DNA of 57,720 nt from JAZDOT01 sp043798355 (lineage in GTDB: Bacteria; Patescibacteriota; Gracilibacteria; Peribacterales; Peribacteraceae). Shown in pieces: positions 31,898-40,302 of this stretch. Position 1 is the first letter of the stretch. The number at the start of each line of letters is the position of its first letter. The DNA lies in the NCBI GenBank assembly GCA_043798355.1, contig JAZDOT010000028.1:1-57720 (forward strand), in the 5' to 3' direction. A program made the translations under genes and the position numbers. The notes under the pieces were generated by a model. That model searched no databases. It had not been told where the DNA came from and saw only the letters and a program-made list of their open reading frames with translations.

Positions 31898-33589
31898 TCA
31901 ATATACCTCCTTCAAATAACATTCCTCGCAATACACAGTTTCCGGCCTCTCCGGCGCATAGCTCGTAGAGATTGGCTTGTGGCATTTGGCACATTCCCTA
32001 TCCCACAATTTCCTTGGATTTCGGAGTGCCATTCTCCTCCTGTGCCGTTCATCCGGATGGAAATGCGGAACGCTTAGGCGCATCTTCCGGTAGAAATCCA
32101 ATTCCTGCTTGATGACCTTGAACGGCCTCTTCGTCGTTTCACACTCTATCGCCCAGTTCAGGATGTCATCCGGAATATCATCGATGGAGTCCGGCAATTG
32201 CGTTGCCGGGATGATGCGGTCCACTTTCGGCATCTCGTCTTTCTGATCCCGCCACTGCCAGCCGCGCCTGAGAACCTCTTCCTTCGAGAGGGGGAAGAAG
32301 TAGATTTGTGCCATGGATTCGTTGTAGCAGAAGGGGGAGTACTTGGCAGGAAAGAACTCGCCCCATTCACCGGTTCTCCTCATGTGTTCAATGATCCTCG
32401 GGACCAATTCCTCATATTCTTCTTTGGTGAACTGCTTATTCAGAATGCAGTACTTCCCATTCTTCATGCAAACGCATCCGAAGCAATCGGAGGAATTTAA
32501 GATGAGATCGCAGTACAGGAGATTGGCATTCGAAACGGACCAGCTCGCCGTTGAGAAGAGAATGTCGTGCCCTCCCACAGAAAGACTTTCGTAGCCAACC
32601 TCCAAATCTGAAGACTGATCGATATCCATCGCGGACTTTACATGTTGGTCCATCCTGCAGCAGTACTTCAGGTCTTCGGACTGATCGCCATCGAAACAAG
32701 TATCGCAGCGACGCGAATGCAGGAGGTAATCTCCGAGGCAATCTTCACATTGGATGTTGTGATTGGCCCGTCGCACGGCCTTGGTGAGAATTGACTCAAA
32801 TATCCGGCCATCCTCCGCCCGCTTTGCTGCCGAACCGGAGCGAAAGGATTGAACGAATTTCTCCCACTCCTCACGGCTCACCGGTTTGTTGAAGATGTGG
32901 TACTGCTTGCCGCGCAGGTTCCAGCAGAATGCTGCACAGCTGCATTGGACGCAATCCACAGAGAAGAAGGTGTCGTGGCAGTCTTTACAATCAAGAAGAG
33001 CAGTGCAGCCGTAGCATCGCACGCAATCGGTCAGATCGCAGGATAGCTCGGATTCGCGCGTATGTGCGCAATCAACGACATTCTTTGAATGGTAGGTGGC
33101 GTAACAATAGAGCGCATCTTCGCAGAAGCTCGCATCCGTGCAGAGGTAACAATTTTTGCTGTACCAGACCTGATTCACATAGTCGCAATTCTCATTATTG
33201 ACCGCGGCGAGCGCGATACGGGGAACGACACGTTGAAGGTCGCCGTATTGATTGAAGAACGGGCGGGAGAAATCGAATGCGCGACCGAATGACTTGGGAT
33301 CCCATCCGTCGCTGTGCCAAATGGAGGGTTCGTACACGGGGAACGGCTTCTCGGGCGCATAGAGCGCCATGATGTTCCGTCCGCTCGCGCTGCAGGGGCG
33401 TCGGTAGAGATGACGCTCGTTTCTATAGGTGTAGCGGCGGTGCGAGCGGCAGGAGGGGCACAGCGTGGGAGGTGGGATCAACTCCTTCTTCCCGTTCAAT
33501 ACCGGGGAAACCTTTTCATAGAACTTCAGATCATCGTCGGTGATCTCGAAGGATTGACGGCACCAGGCGTTGCGGCAGATGTGCTGCAT
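31898..33589 (-). CDS. Cysteine-rich zinc-ribbon repeat protein, paralogue 1
   Basis: This 563-residue cytoplasmic-looking protein starts MQHICRNAWCRQSFEIT. Domain order: an N-terminal zinc ribbon (C5, C10, then LCPSCRSHRR); a YAPEKPFPVYEPSIW segment with SDGWDP; two cysteine-rich solenoid modules, each ending in an NK-(P/Q)-x-(S/T)-x-EE(W/Y)E motif (IFNKPVSREEWEK and ILNKQFTKEEYEE); a helical region; and a C-terminal zinc ribbon (CAKCHKPISTSYAPE, then VYCEECYLKEVY). I know no function for this CPR-type family; metal binding or nucleic-acid binding is likely. The ATG at 33589 follows TATACT plus six Cs. It shares C-terminal sequence with paralogues 3 and 4. Confidence 0.8.
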   Translation of the reverse strand: MQHICRNAWCRQSFEITDDDLKFYEKVSPVLNGKKELIPPPTLCPSCRSHRRYTYRNERHLYRRPCSASGRNIMALYAPEKPFPVYEPSIWHSDGWDPKSFGRAFDFSRPFFNQYGDLQRVVPRIALAAVNNENCDYVNQVWYSKNCYLCTDASFCEDALYCYATYHSKNVVDCAHTRESELSCDLTDCVRCYGCTALLDCKDCHDTFFSVDCVQCSCAAFCWNLRGKQYHIFNKPVSREEWEKFVQSFRSGSAAKRAEDGRIFESILTKAVRRANHNIQCEDCLGDYLLHSRRCDTCFDGDQSEDLKYCCRMDQHVKSAMDIDQSSDLEVGYESLSVGGHDILFSTASWSVSNANLLYCDLILNSSDCFGCVCMKNGKYCILNKQFTKEEYEELVPRIIEHMRRTGEWGEFFPAKYSPFCYNESMAQIYFFPLSKEEVLRRGWQWRDQKDEMPKVDRIIPATQLPDSIDDIPDDILNWAIECETTKRPFKVIKQELDFYRKMRLSVPHFHPDERHRRRMALRNPRKLWDRECAKCHKPISTSYAPERPETVYCEECYLKEVY

Positions 33590-33595
33590 GGGGGG

Positions 33596-33601
33596 AGTAT
33601 A
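33596..33601 (-). promoter_or_regulatory. Promoter box of cysteine-rich gene 1, leaderless
   Basis: On the minus strand GCTATACT is followed by six Cs and ATG. The identical block precedes paralogues 2 and 3 and the relic copy. Confidence 0.7.
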
Positions 33602-33651
33602 GCGCCCTTTCCTCTCCGTCTGCCCGAAGGTCTCCGGGAGGCAGGCACGCC

Positions 33652-33891
33652 CTAGCGGCGCCGGTACACACCTCCGCGAAAGCCGATGCCGCACAGCACG
33701 TTGCCAGCTCCCGTACGCACGAAGAGAATCCTCACATTCCGCACTCTGCATCGGAAGGCGTTTCTCTGCCCGTGCATCGGCGCGATATCCAGTCCTTCTA
33801 ACCTGTTTTCCATGATGGCTTGCACGGCCCTGCGGAGCCGCTCCTTCAACTTCGCATCCATTCTCCGGAGAAATTTCTGGAATTCATCCAT
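33652..33891 (-). CDS. RelE/ParE-like toxin
   Basis: This 79-residue basic protein reads MDEFQKFLRRMDAKLKERLR, then GLDIAPMHGQRNAFRCRVRN and VRILFVRTG, the helix-helix-sheet order of RelE/ParE toxins. Its ATG overlaps the 3' end of the AbrB-like gene by 8 bp. The expected GDYRI strand is altered (RVRNVRILFV), so activity is uncertain, but family and context agree. It probably works as a translation-dependent mRNA interferase or gyrase poison countered by its neighbour. Confidence 0.7.
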   Translation of the reverse strand: MDEFQKFLRRMDAKLKERLRRAVQAIMENRLEGLDIAPMHGQRNAFRCRVRNVRILFVRTGAGNVLCGIGFRGGVYRRR

Positions 33892-34180
33892 GGGTCTTAC
33901 GGCGTGATGTGCGCGTTTTTCGCCTGTCTTCCGTCTTCAGTTTCCCCTCTGCGGCGTTCATAAGTTCTAAAAATCGTTGCGGACTCATACCCATGGGGAA
34001 CCGCAGACCAAAATCCTTTGGAGAACTCTCGTAGTACTCCACTTCCACGATCGGCATGATGACGAGGTAGCCCTGTGCATCCTCACGGGCGAAAAAATGT
34101 TTCGTACCGTACTTCTCCCGCCATTCCTTCGGGAGGGTGACGGCGCCGTTGCCCCAGAGCGTGAGTGTCCCGTTGATCAT
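33884..34180 (-). CDS. AbrB/MazE-like antitoxin
   Basis: The 98-residue protein reads MINGTLTLWGNGAVTLPKEW, the swapped-hairpin AbrB/MazE DNA-binding motif. An acidic/helical C-terminus that would bind toxin follows and ends in a Lys/Arg tail. It overlaps the toxin gene by 8 bp. The ATG at 34180 suits the family; a TTG at 34198 would add six residues and would place translation almost at the predicted transcription start. Two ACTAGT palindromes in the promoter spacer are likely operators for autoregulation. Confidence 0.75.
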   Translation of the reverse strand: MINGTLTLWGNGAVTLPKEWREKYGTKHFFAREDAQGYLVIMPIVEVEYYESSPKDFGLRFPMGMSPQRFLELMNAAEGKLKTEDRRKTRTSRRKTHG

Positions 34181-34203
34181 GAAGAATGAGGAAAACAAGA
34201 ATA

Positions 34204-34233
34204 GTATAGATTACTAGTATTACTAGTGTCAAA
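34204..34233 (-). promoter_or_regulatory. Promoter with two ACTAGT operators of the AbrB-like toxin-antitoxin pair
   Basis: On the minus strand a consensus -35 TTGACA (34228-34233), an 18-bp spacer and -10 TATACT (34204-34209) are present. ACTAGT occurs at 34214-34219 and 34223-34228, 9 bp apart, filling the spacer. This is a typical arrangement for repression by the antitoxin. Confidence 0.8.
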
Positions 34234-34244
34234 GGATTTTTGCG

Positions 34245-35840
34245 TCAGTACACCTCTTGGAGGTAGCATTCCTCGCAATAGATGATTTCAGGTCTCTCCG
34301 GGGAATACGTTGTCCGGATATCCTTGCCGCACTTCTGGCACTGACGTGACCAGAGATGATGCGGATTGCATTGTCGCGCCCTCCTTCTGTGCCGTTCCCG
34401 TGGAGGCAGTGTCGGAGGCTGGATGCCAATCTTCTGATAGAAAGCCAGTTCCTGTTTGATGTATTTGAAGGACTGGCCATTCTTTGCGGAGTCAGATGGA
34501 TCCTCGTCGCGCCAAGGCCAACCACGTGCTTCCACGTCACCTTTCGACAGGGGAAAATACTCCTGTGCCACTGTGTCGTTGTATGGATGGACGGCGATTC
34601 GGGCAGGGAAAAACTCGCCGTACTCGCCTGTTGATCGCATGTGCCCGATAATCTTCGGAACCAATTTCTCATACTCTTCCTTCGTGTACTGTTTATTCAG
34701 GATGCAGAAACTTTTGTGTTGGAGTCCTGTGCAGCCAAAGCATGACTGGCAGTGCAGGATGTCATTGCTGTAGTACACCTCATCAGCTTCTTCGGCGTAG
34801 GTGAGGAACGCGCACCGGTGGGCCGGTCCCACGCCTACAGTCTCGTAGAAGAGATCGCCCAAGCCGCACATGATGGCGTCCATAAAATCATGAGTCTGCA
34901 TGCCGCAGAACTGGCAGTACCGGCAGTCTTCCGCTTGCACCTGAATTCCGAAGCAATCCATACAGTTCTTTGCCGAATCGATGTAGTCACCTGTCACATT
35001 CTCCGCGTGCGTCAGATGTGCAAAGAGACATGGCAGGGTGATCTTCCACGCGTCGAACTGTTCCCGCTCTCTGCCGATGGAACCTTGGAGAAGCTTTGTT
35101 TTGCGATCCTCGAATTCTTCCGGAGGAACGGGCTTGTTGTAGATGTGGTACTCCTTGTTGCGCAGGTTCGTGCATGCGATGCAGTGGGAGCAGTTGTGGC
35201 AATGGTCGAGGAGGAGGGAATCGCGGCAGTTATAACAATCCTTGCTGTAGAGCAGGTTGTAGCACTGGATGCAGTAGATGCATTCGTAGAGCAGTTCCCC
35301 TCGTACACAGAGGAAGCAGTCCACGGAGTCTTTGGTCATGGCGCAGCGCGTGCTGTAGTATACGTCCTCGCAGTACATGCAGGCAGCCGTCATGTAGCAA
35401 TTCTTGTTTCCTCCGCCGTAGGTCGTGAAATCGCAGTTCACGTTCGTTTCGTCCTGCTGCAGCCCCCGGTGGGGAACGGCAAGGAGGAGGGAGTGGAATT
35501 GATCGAAGAAGGGGAGTGAGAAATCGAACGTGTGACCAGCACTCAGCCCGTCCCACGCTCCGTTCCTGTATGATTCCTGGCTGTAAACGATATAGGGAGA
35601 ATCTGCAGGAAAGAGCGAGATCATCGGCTTACCCGAATAATCGCAGTTCCTCCTGTAGAGGACATGCTCATTCCGTAGTGCCCACCGCCGTTGCTGGCGA
35701 CAATCGGGACACAGTTTCGGCGGCAGGATCAACTCCTTCTTCCCAGAGAACACCGGTGAGACTTTCTCATAGAACGCGAAATCCTCGGCGGTAACATCGA
35801 AGGATTGCTTGCACCAGGGATTGTGGCAGGTTTGCTGCAT
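34245..35840 (-). CDS. Cysteine-rich zinc-ribbon repeat protein, paralogue 2
   Basis: This 531-residue protein is the most diverged copy. It starts MQQTCHNPWCKQSFDVTAED, has LCPDCRQQRRWA, then a YIVYSQESYRNGAWDG segment, cysteine-rich solenoid modules with NKPVPPEEFE and NKQYTKEEYEKLVP, and a C-terminal zinc ribbon CQKCGKDIRTTYSPE with YCEECYLQEVY. Unlike copies 1, 3 and 4 its C-terminus carries KYIKQELAFYQKIGIQPPT and lacks the VDRIIPA/SQLPDSIDD block. Promoter block and first codons match copies 1 and 3. Function unknown; it probably binds several zinc ions. Confidence 0.78.
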   Translation of the reverse strand: MQQTCHNPWCKQSFDVTAEDFAFYEKVSPVFSGKKELILPPKLCPDCRQQRRWALRNEHVLYRRNCDYSGKPMISLFPADSPYIVYSQESYRNGAWDGLSAGHTFDFSLPFFDQFHSLLLAVPHRGLQQDETNVNCDFTTYGGGNKNCYMTAACMYCEDVYYSTRCAMTKDSVDCFLCVRGELLYECIYCIQCYNLLYSKDCYNCRDSLLLDHCHNCSHCIACTNLRNKEYHIYNKPVPPEEFEDRKTKLLQGSIGREREQFDAWKITLPCLFAHLTHAENVTGDYIDSAKNCMDCFGIQVQAEDCRYCQFCGMQTHDFMDAIMCGLGDLFYETVGVGPAHRCAFLTYAEEADEVYYSNDILHCQSCFGCTGLQHKSFCILNKQYTKEEYEKLVPKIIGHMRSTGEYGEFFPARIAVHPYNDTVAQEYFPLSKGDVEARGWPWRDEDPSDSAKNGQSFKYIKQELAFYQKIGIQPPTLPPRERHRRRARQCNPHHLWSRQCQKCGKDIRTTYSPERPEIIYCEECYLQEVY

Positions 35841-35846
35841 GGGGGG

Positions 35847-35852
35847 AGTATA
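35847..35852 (-). promoter_or_regulatory. Promoter box of cysteine-rich gene 2, leaderless
   Basis: TATACT, six Cs, then ATG at 35840 on the minus strand. Confidence 0.7.
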
Positions 35853-35867
35853 GCTCTCTGCGGAGGT

Positions 35868-35962
35868 TTCTGGTTATTGGTTATTAGTTTTTGGTTCTCC
35901 GCTTCGAGTATGTCCTTCATGGAACGAAGAACTAATAACCAATAACCAACGAACCAATAACT
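35868..35962. repeat. Inverted heptad element 3' of cysteine-rich gene 3
   Basis: TGGTTAT, TGGTTAT, TAGTTTT, TGGTTCT on the left and AACTAAT, AACCAAT, AACCAAC on the right form complementary arms. The left arm repeats that at 31.8 kb almost exactly. Confidence 0.75.
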
Positions 35963-37648
35963 TCAGTACACCTCCTTGAGGTAGCACTCCTCGCAGTACA
36001 CGATCTTCGGCCTCTCCGGTGAGTAGCTTGTCGCTATTGGCTTGTGGCACTTGGCGCATTCCCGGTTCCAGAGCTTGCGGGGGTTCCTGAGTGCCATTCG
36101 CCTTCTGTGTCTCTCATCCGGATGGAAGTGCGGAACGGGTAATCTCATCTTCCGGTAGAAATCCAATTCCTGTTTGATGATCTTGAATGGTCTCCTGGTT
36201 GCCTCGCACTCTATCGCCCAGTTCAGGATGTCGTCCGGGATGTCATCAATGGAATCGGGCAATTGGGACGCAGGGATGATGCGATCAACTTTCGGCATTT
36301 CGTCCGTCTGATCTCTCCACTTCCACCCTCTCTCCATGACCTCTTCCTTCGTGAGGGGGAAGTACTCCTGCGCGACGGTCTCGTTGTAGGCGAATGGGCT
36401 CAATTCCACCGGGAAGAATTCCCCCCACTCTCCGTCCATACGCATCTTTTCGATGATTTTTGGTACGAGCCTCTCGTATTCCTCTTCGGTGTATTGTTTG
36501 TTGAGGATGCAGTACTGCTTGTGTTTGAGGCCTGCGCAGCCGAAGAGGTTTTGCGAGGAGTATGTAGCATCGCAGTAGAAACAATCCACATTCCCATCAC
36601 GGCATTCGACACAAAACCCGGAGTGGATAGATGTGGAGCAGGAAACGCAATCGTAGGAGAACTCGCTATCCTTTGTCGTGCTTGAACAATCCATGAGGTG
36701 GTGGACACCGCTCATCGTGTCTACGGTGTATATGCATTCTTCGCATCCATAGAGGTCGAAGCAATCCAGACAACGTTTACAGTTTGTCAGGTGGTTTCCT
36801 ATGCAATCCTCCGCGCATACGTTGAAGCTCTGGCGGTGGATGGACGCCGTCTTCACTGTGGCAAACTCTTGTTGCAAGCGCCCGATGGTCAGTCTGCTCC
36901 CAAGATCGCTCATCTGCTGCCGGTAATCTGTTTCCGTGAGTTGCTGGTTGCGGAAGCAGTATTGCCTATTGCGAATATTGCTACAGAGGAAGCAGTTTTT
37001 CGCTCCGATGCAATCGAAGAGGAACGCTGATGACGAGCAGTTGTAGCACTGTTCAGAGAAGAGCACGCGGTAACAGCGATGGCAATCTGTACACTCGTAG
37101 CAATATTGAGATTCGTCGGCGTAATCACAGTCGACGCATTGCAGTGTCTTCACCAGTTTCCGCGCGTAGTAGCATTCTTCCGCTTCTCGTGTTGCAAAGA
37201 CGAGATAGCAATTTTTGTTTCCGATGGAGATGTTTGAATAGTCGCTGTTCTCACATTGATACTGATCGCAACTCAGCACTGGAATGCGTTGTCGCAAGCG
37301 TTGGAATTGTGTGAGTAAAGGTTCGGAAAACGAGAGTGCTTGTCCGTATGATGCGGCGTCCCACCGGTCGCTGAAATAGCAGGGAGTGCAATATACGTTG
37401 AACGGACTTTCCGGCGCATACATCGTTATTATTTTTTTGCTGCAAGAGGTGCAGGTGCCGTGGTGGAGCGAGCGTTCATTGCGAAACGTGTAGCGACGCT
37501 GGTCGCGGCATTCCGGACACAGTTTCGGTGGCGGGATCAACTCCTTTTTCCCAGAGAACACCGGTGAGACTTTCTCATAGAACGCGAGATCCTCGGTGGT
37601 AATATCGAAGGGCTGAAGGCACCAGACGTTGCGGCAGATGCGCTGCAT
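35963..37648 (-). CDS. Cysteine-rich zinc-ribbon repeat protein, paralogue 3
   Basis: This 561-residue copy starts MQRICRNVWCLQPFDITTED and follows the family order: zinc ribbon, YAPESPFNVYCTPCY segment (here still with a Cys pair, VYCTPC, supporting its homology to the C-terminal ribbon), two cysteine-rich modules (ending NQQLTETDYRQQ and NKQYTEEEYERLVP), the VDRIIPASQLPDSIDD block, and a terminal CAKCHKPIATSYSPE/YCEECYLKEVY ribbon. A 116-bp stretch of its 3' end (36012-36127) is identical to paralogue 4 (37927-38042), pointing to recent duplication or gene conversion. Confidence 0.8.
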   Translation of the reverse strand: MQRICRNVWCLQPFDITTEDLAFYEKVSPVFSGKKELIPPPKLCPECRDQRRYTFRNERSLHHGTCTSCSKKIITMYAPESPFNVYCTPCYFSDRWDAASYGQALSFSEPLLTQFQRLRQRIPVLSCDQYQCENSDYSNISIGNKNCYLVFATREAEECYYARKLVKTLQCVDCDYADESQYCYECTDCHRCYRVLFSEQCYNCSSSAFLFDCIGAKNCFLCSNIRNRQYCFRNQQLTETDYRQQMSDLGSRLTIGRLQQEFATVKTASIHRQSFNVCAEDCIGNHLTNCKRCLDCFDLYGCEECIYTVDTMSGVHHLMDCSSTTKDSEFSYDCVSCSTSIHSGFCVECRDGNVDCFYCDATYSSQNLFGCAGLKHKQYCILNKQYTEEEYERLVPKIIEKMRMDGEWGEFFPVELSPFAYNETVAQEYFPLTKEEVMERGWKWRDQTDEMPKVDRIIPASQLPDSIDDIPDDILNWAIECEATRRPFKIIKQELDFYRKMRLPVPHFHPDERHRRRMALRNPRKLWNRECAKCHKPIATSYSPERPKIVYCEECYLKEVY

Positions 37649-37654
37649 GGGGGG

Positions 37655-37660
37655 AGTATA
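37655..37660 (-). promoter_or_regulatory. Promoter box of cysteine-rich gene 3, leaderless
   Basis: TATACT, six Cs, then ATG at 37648 on the minus strand. Confidence 0.7.
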
Positions 37661-37669
37661 GCGCAGAAA

Positions 37670-37875
37670 ATTTATCCTCTCCCCCCTATGCGCCCCCTCC
37701 CCGCCTCACACCAGTTCCCACACGGGGAGGGGGAGACTGCTCGAGAGAAACTCTATTAAAGTCAGGGGTACGCCATGCTTCATCCGAGATCATCAGCGCA
37801 ATCCTGAAAACGTGCTCCCCTCCCCGGGCAGGTGTGCGGGTAGGGCGGGGAGGGGTCTGGGGGAGAGGAAAAATT
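37670..37875. repeat. CCTCTCCCC palindromic element between paralogues 3 and 4
   Basis: ATTTATCCTCTCCCCCC on the left and GGGGGAGAGGAAAAATTC on the right bound about 200 bp of G/C-tract inverted repeats. It contains inner pairs such as CCCCCTCCCC with GGGGAGGGGG. A homologous element with the same flanks lies next to the relic paralogue at 40.4 kb. Confidence 0.75.
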
Positions 37876-37877
37876 CT

Positions 37878-39566
37878 TCAATATACTTCCTTCAAGTAGC
37901 ACTCCTCGCAATATACGGTTTCCGGTCTCTCCGGTGAGTAGCTTGTCGCTATTGGCTTGTGGCACTTGGCGCATTCCCGGTTCCAGAGCTTGCGGGGGTT
38001 CCTGAGTGCCATTCGCCTTCTGTGTCTCTCATCCGGATGGAAATGCGGAACGCTTAGGCGCATCTTCCGGTAGAAATCCAATTCCTGCCTAATGACTTTG
38101 AACGGTCTCTTCGTCGTTTCACATTCAATTGCCCAGTTCAGGATGTCGTCCGGGATGTCATCAATGGAATCAGGCAGTTGTGAGGCCGGGATGATGCGAT
38201 CGACCTTCGGCATCTCGTCTTTCTGATCCCGCCACTTCCACCCTCTTTCCAGGACCTCTTCTTTCGTGAGGGGGAAGTACTCCTGCGCGACGGTCTCGTT
38301 GTAGGCGAAGGGAGACATTTCGATGGGGAAGAATTCCCCCCATTCCCCGTCCGCTCGCATCCTCTCGATGATCTTCGGGACGAGCCTCTCGTATTCCTCT
38401 TCGGTGTACTGCTTATTGAGGATGCAGTACTGCTTGTGTTTGAGGCCTGCGCAGCCGAACACGTTACTGCACGAGACAACGAAGTCAGAGTAGAAGACGT
38501 GATCGTATCCGGCGATATAGAAGCCGCCCAGGATATTCTTTCCCTCGATGCACATGCCCTCGTAGGCGAGTTCTACGCCCTTGTTGGACGATCCAAAAAT
38601 GTCGTAGGAGTCCCGGGAATGCATAGAGAAGCTCGTCCATTTGCAATCTTCCAGGTTGTTGGACTCGAACGAGATCTCTGCATGTCTGGAATTCGTCAGA
38701 TTGTCTCCGGAGCACTCTTCGCACTGAAGGATATTGCTGCCACGATGCACGGCTTTTTCGCGGATAATCTGCAAGAACCGGTCCCTGACGGCTGCATAGT
38801 GTTTATCGGAAGAAACCTCAAATTCTTTCTTCTTCGCGAAATATTCATCCCGCGGATAGTGCGTATTGAAGATGCAATATTTCTTGTTTTTCAGGTTGAA
38901 GCACCCGATGCACTCTTGGCAGTTGGTACAGTCATAGCAGCACAGTAATTCCGTCGATCCTTTGCACTGGATAGCGCCGACAGCCCGATAGCATTTCGTG
39001 CAATCGATGGAATCGTAGCAGAGCTCGCATTCCTTGCACCCCGAGAGATCCACCGAGTCCGTGACGGAATCGGTGAGGTTGGAGTAGTAGACTCGCTCAC
39101 AATTACTTCCGCCGAAGGTGAGGTAGCAATCCTTGCAGAAATCGACGTAATTGCAGTATCCGCAATTCTCCGATTGCCAGAGCAGGAGATTCATGCGCGG
39201 GACGGCGTACAGGAGCCCATTGAATTGCCCGAAAAAGGGATGTTGCATATCCACTTCCTTTCCGTATGTCATGGGATCCCACGCGTCGTTCCACCACTCC
39301 TGCTGTGCGTAGACCTTGTACGGCTTTTCCGGTGAGAGGTAGGAGATCAGCTCTGTTCCGGAGAGCGCAGAGGAGTTCGGATAAAGAAAATGCTCGTTAC
39401 GGAAAACCAGCCTCCTCTGCTCGCGGCATGTGGGACACAAGGTCGGCGGTGGGATCAGCTCCTTCTTCCCGTTCAATACCGGTGACACTTTCTCATAGAA
39501 CGCGAGATCGGATTCCGTGATTTCGAAGGGTTGATGGCACCAGGCGTTGCGGCAGAGGCGCTGCAT
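37878..39566 (-). CDS. Cysteine-rich zinc-ribbon repeat protein, paralogue 4
   Basis: This 562-residue copy starts MQRLCRNAWCHQPFEITESD and has LCPTCREQRRLV, a YLSPEKPYKVYAQQEWW segment with NDAWDPMTYG, cysteine-rich solenoid modules ending NTHYPRDEYFAKK and NKQYTEEEYERLVP, and the shared C-terminus. The core is clearly different from copies 1-3, whereas the last about 120 residues are nearly identical to copies 1 and 3. Its promoter differs: TACACT with 6 nt to the ATG instead of TATACT and six Cs. Function unknown; multi-zinc scaffold suspected. Confidence 0.8.
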   Translation of the reverse strand: MQRLCRNAWCHQPFEITESDLAFYEKVSPVLNGKKELIPPPTLCPTCREQRRLVFRNEHFLYPNSSALSGTELISYLSPEKPYKVYAQQEWWNDAWDPMTYGKEVDMQHPFFGQFNGLLYAVPRMNLLLWQSENCGYCNYVDFCKDCYLTFGGSNCERVYYSNLTDSVTDSVDLSGCKECELCYDSIDCTKCYRAVGAIQCKGSTELLCCYDCTNCQECIGCFNLKNKKYCIFNTHYPRDEYFAKKKEFEVSSDKHYAAVRDRFLQIIREKAVHRGSNILQCEECSGDNLTNSRHAEISFESNNLEDCKWTSFSMHSRDSYDIFGSSNKGVELAYEGMCIEGKNILGGFYIAGYDHVFYSDFVVSCSNVFGCAGLKHKQYCILNKQYTEEEYERLVPKIIERMRADGEWGEFFPIEMSPFAYNETVAQEYFPLTKEEVLERGWKWRDQKDEMPKVDRIIPASQLPDSIDDIPDDILNWAIECETTKRPFKVIRQELDFYRKMRLSVPHFHPDERHRRRMALRNPRKLWNRECAKCHKPIATSYSPERPETVYCEECYLKEVY

Positions 39567-39572
39567 GATCGC

Positions 39573-39578
39573 AGTGTA
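39573..39578 (-). promoter_or_regulatory. Promoter box of cysteine-rich gene 4, leaderless
   Basis: On the minus strand TACACT is followed by exactly 6 nt and ATG at 39566. Confidence 0.6.
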
Positions 39579-39584
39579 TCACGA

Positions 39585-39911
39585 TCATACAGGGATTCCT
39601 TTTTCCTGCACCTCCCTTGCTATGCCGACGTAGTCGTTGGCCATGTCTTCCGACCGCAGGCAGAGAATATCCATCGGAACGTCAAAATCTTCCCGTAGCG
39701 CGCGGATGCGGCGGCGTTCCTGTCCGCGCAGTGCGGCAAAGGGCTTGTAGACGATGGCGATATCCACGTCGCTCCAGCGATGCATGGCGCCGGTAGCGAG
39801 GGATCCAAAGAGGTAAACGTTCTCCACGGGGATGCCTTGTGCGATGCAGCGTTCCTTCAGACGTCGTGCGATGGTCAGACCGCGTGCCTTCGTTGGCGTG
39901 TTCGGTTTCAT
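39585..39911 (-). CDS. MNT-type minimal nucleotidyltransferase (antitoxin of a HEPN/MNT pair)
   Basis: This 108-residue protein has the polymerase-beta-like minimal nucleotidyltransferase signature LFGSLATGAMHRWSDVDIAI (GS then DxD) and a third acidic position in DVPMDILCL. Its ATG overlaps the HEPN stop by four bases (ATGA), indicating coupled translation. In characterised HEPN/MNT modules the MNT protein adds AMP to the HEPN toxin and neutralises it; the same role is likely here. The ATG at 39911 was preferred to one at 39956, which would overlap the HEPN gene more. Confidence 0.85.
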   Translation of the reverse strand: MKPNTPTKARGLTIARRLKERCIAQGIPVENVYLFGSLATGAMHRWSDVDIAIVYKPFAALRGQERRRIRALREDFDVPMDILCLRSEDMANDYVGIAREVQEKGIPV

Positions 39912-40288
39912 GACGGGAGGAGCGCGGAGAGAATATGCTCCGTTCTCCGGATCCAATGCGCGGCATTTTCTTTCGTCGCCTCTTCCGCTGCCCAGTAGGG
40001 ATCGCTGTAGCGCGCATCTGTCACGAACTCCGTCATTTCCTGCAAAGCATTCATATCGTCTGCGTTCAGGGCATGTTGGATGAGACCGGCCAGATGCCGG
40101 AGATCGTGTGTGTACGGATGGTCCTCTCCATGCTGTTCCATGTAGAGAGCTTTGAGTGTTTTCTCGATTGCCAGATGACAGTGGAAGAGTGCATGTTCAT
40201 ATTCATCCGCACTCAGTGCCAAGTGCGCCATCTTGAGGGAACTGCGCGCCCCTTTTCGCCAGTGTTCGATCACCTCTTGTCCTGTCAT
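39908..40288 (-). CDS. HEPN-domain protein (putative toxin)
   Basis: This 126-residue helical protein contains the HEPN core with HALFHCHLAIEKTLKALYME, HPYTHDLRHLAGLI and the ARYSDPYW segment, closing with AAHWIRRTEHIL. HEPN proteins paired with MNT are RNases or their relatives. The usual RxxxxxH RNase motif is not evident to me, so catalytic status is open. TATACT followed by GCTCTC places the promoter 6 nt before the ATG at 40288, right against the relic paralogue tail. Confidence 0.8.
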   Translation of the reverse strand: MTGQEVIEHWRKGARSSLKMAHLALSADEYEHALFHCHLAIEKTLKALYMEQHGEDHPYTHDLRHLAGLIQHALNADDMNALQEMTEFVTDARYSDPYWAAEEATKENAAHWIRRTEHILSALLPS

Positions 40289-40294
40289 GAGAGC

Positions 40295-40300
40295 AGTATA
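40295..40300 (-). promoter_or_regulatory. Promoter box of the HEPN/MNT pair, leaderless
   Basis: On the minus strand TATACT is followed by exactly 6 nt and the ATG at 40288. Confidence 0.7.
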
Positions 40301-40302
40301 TC

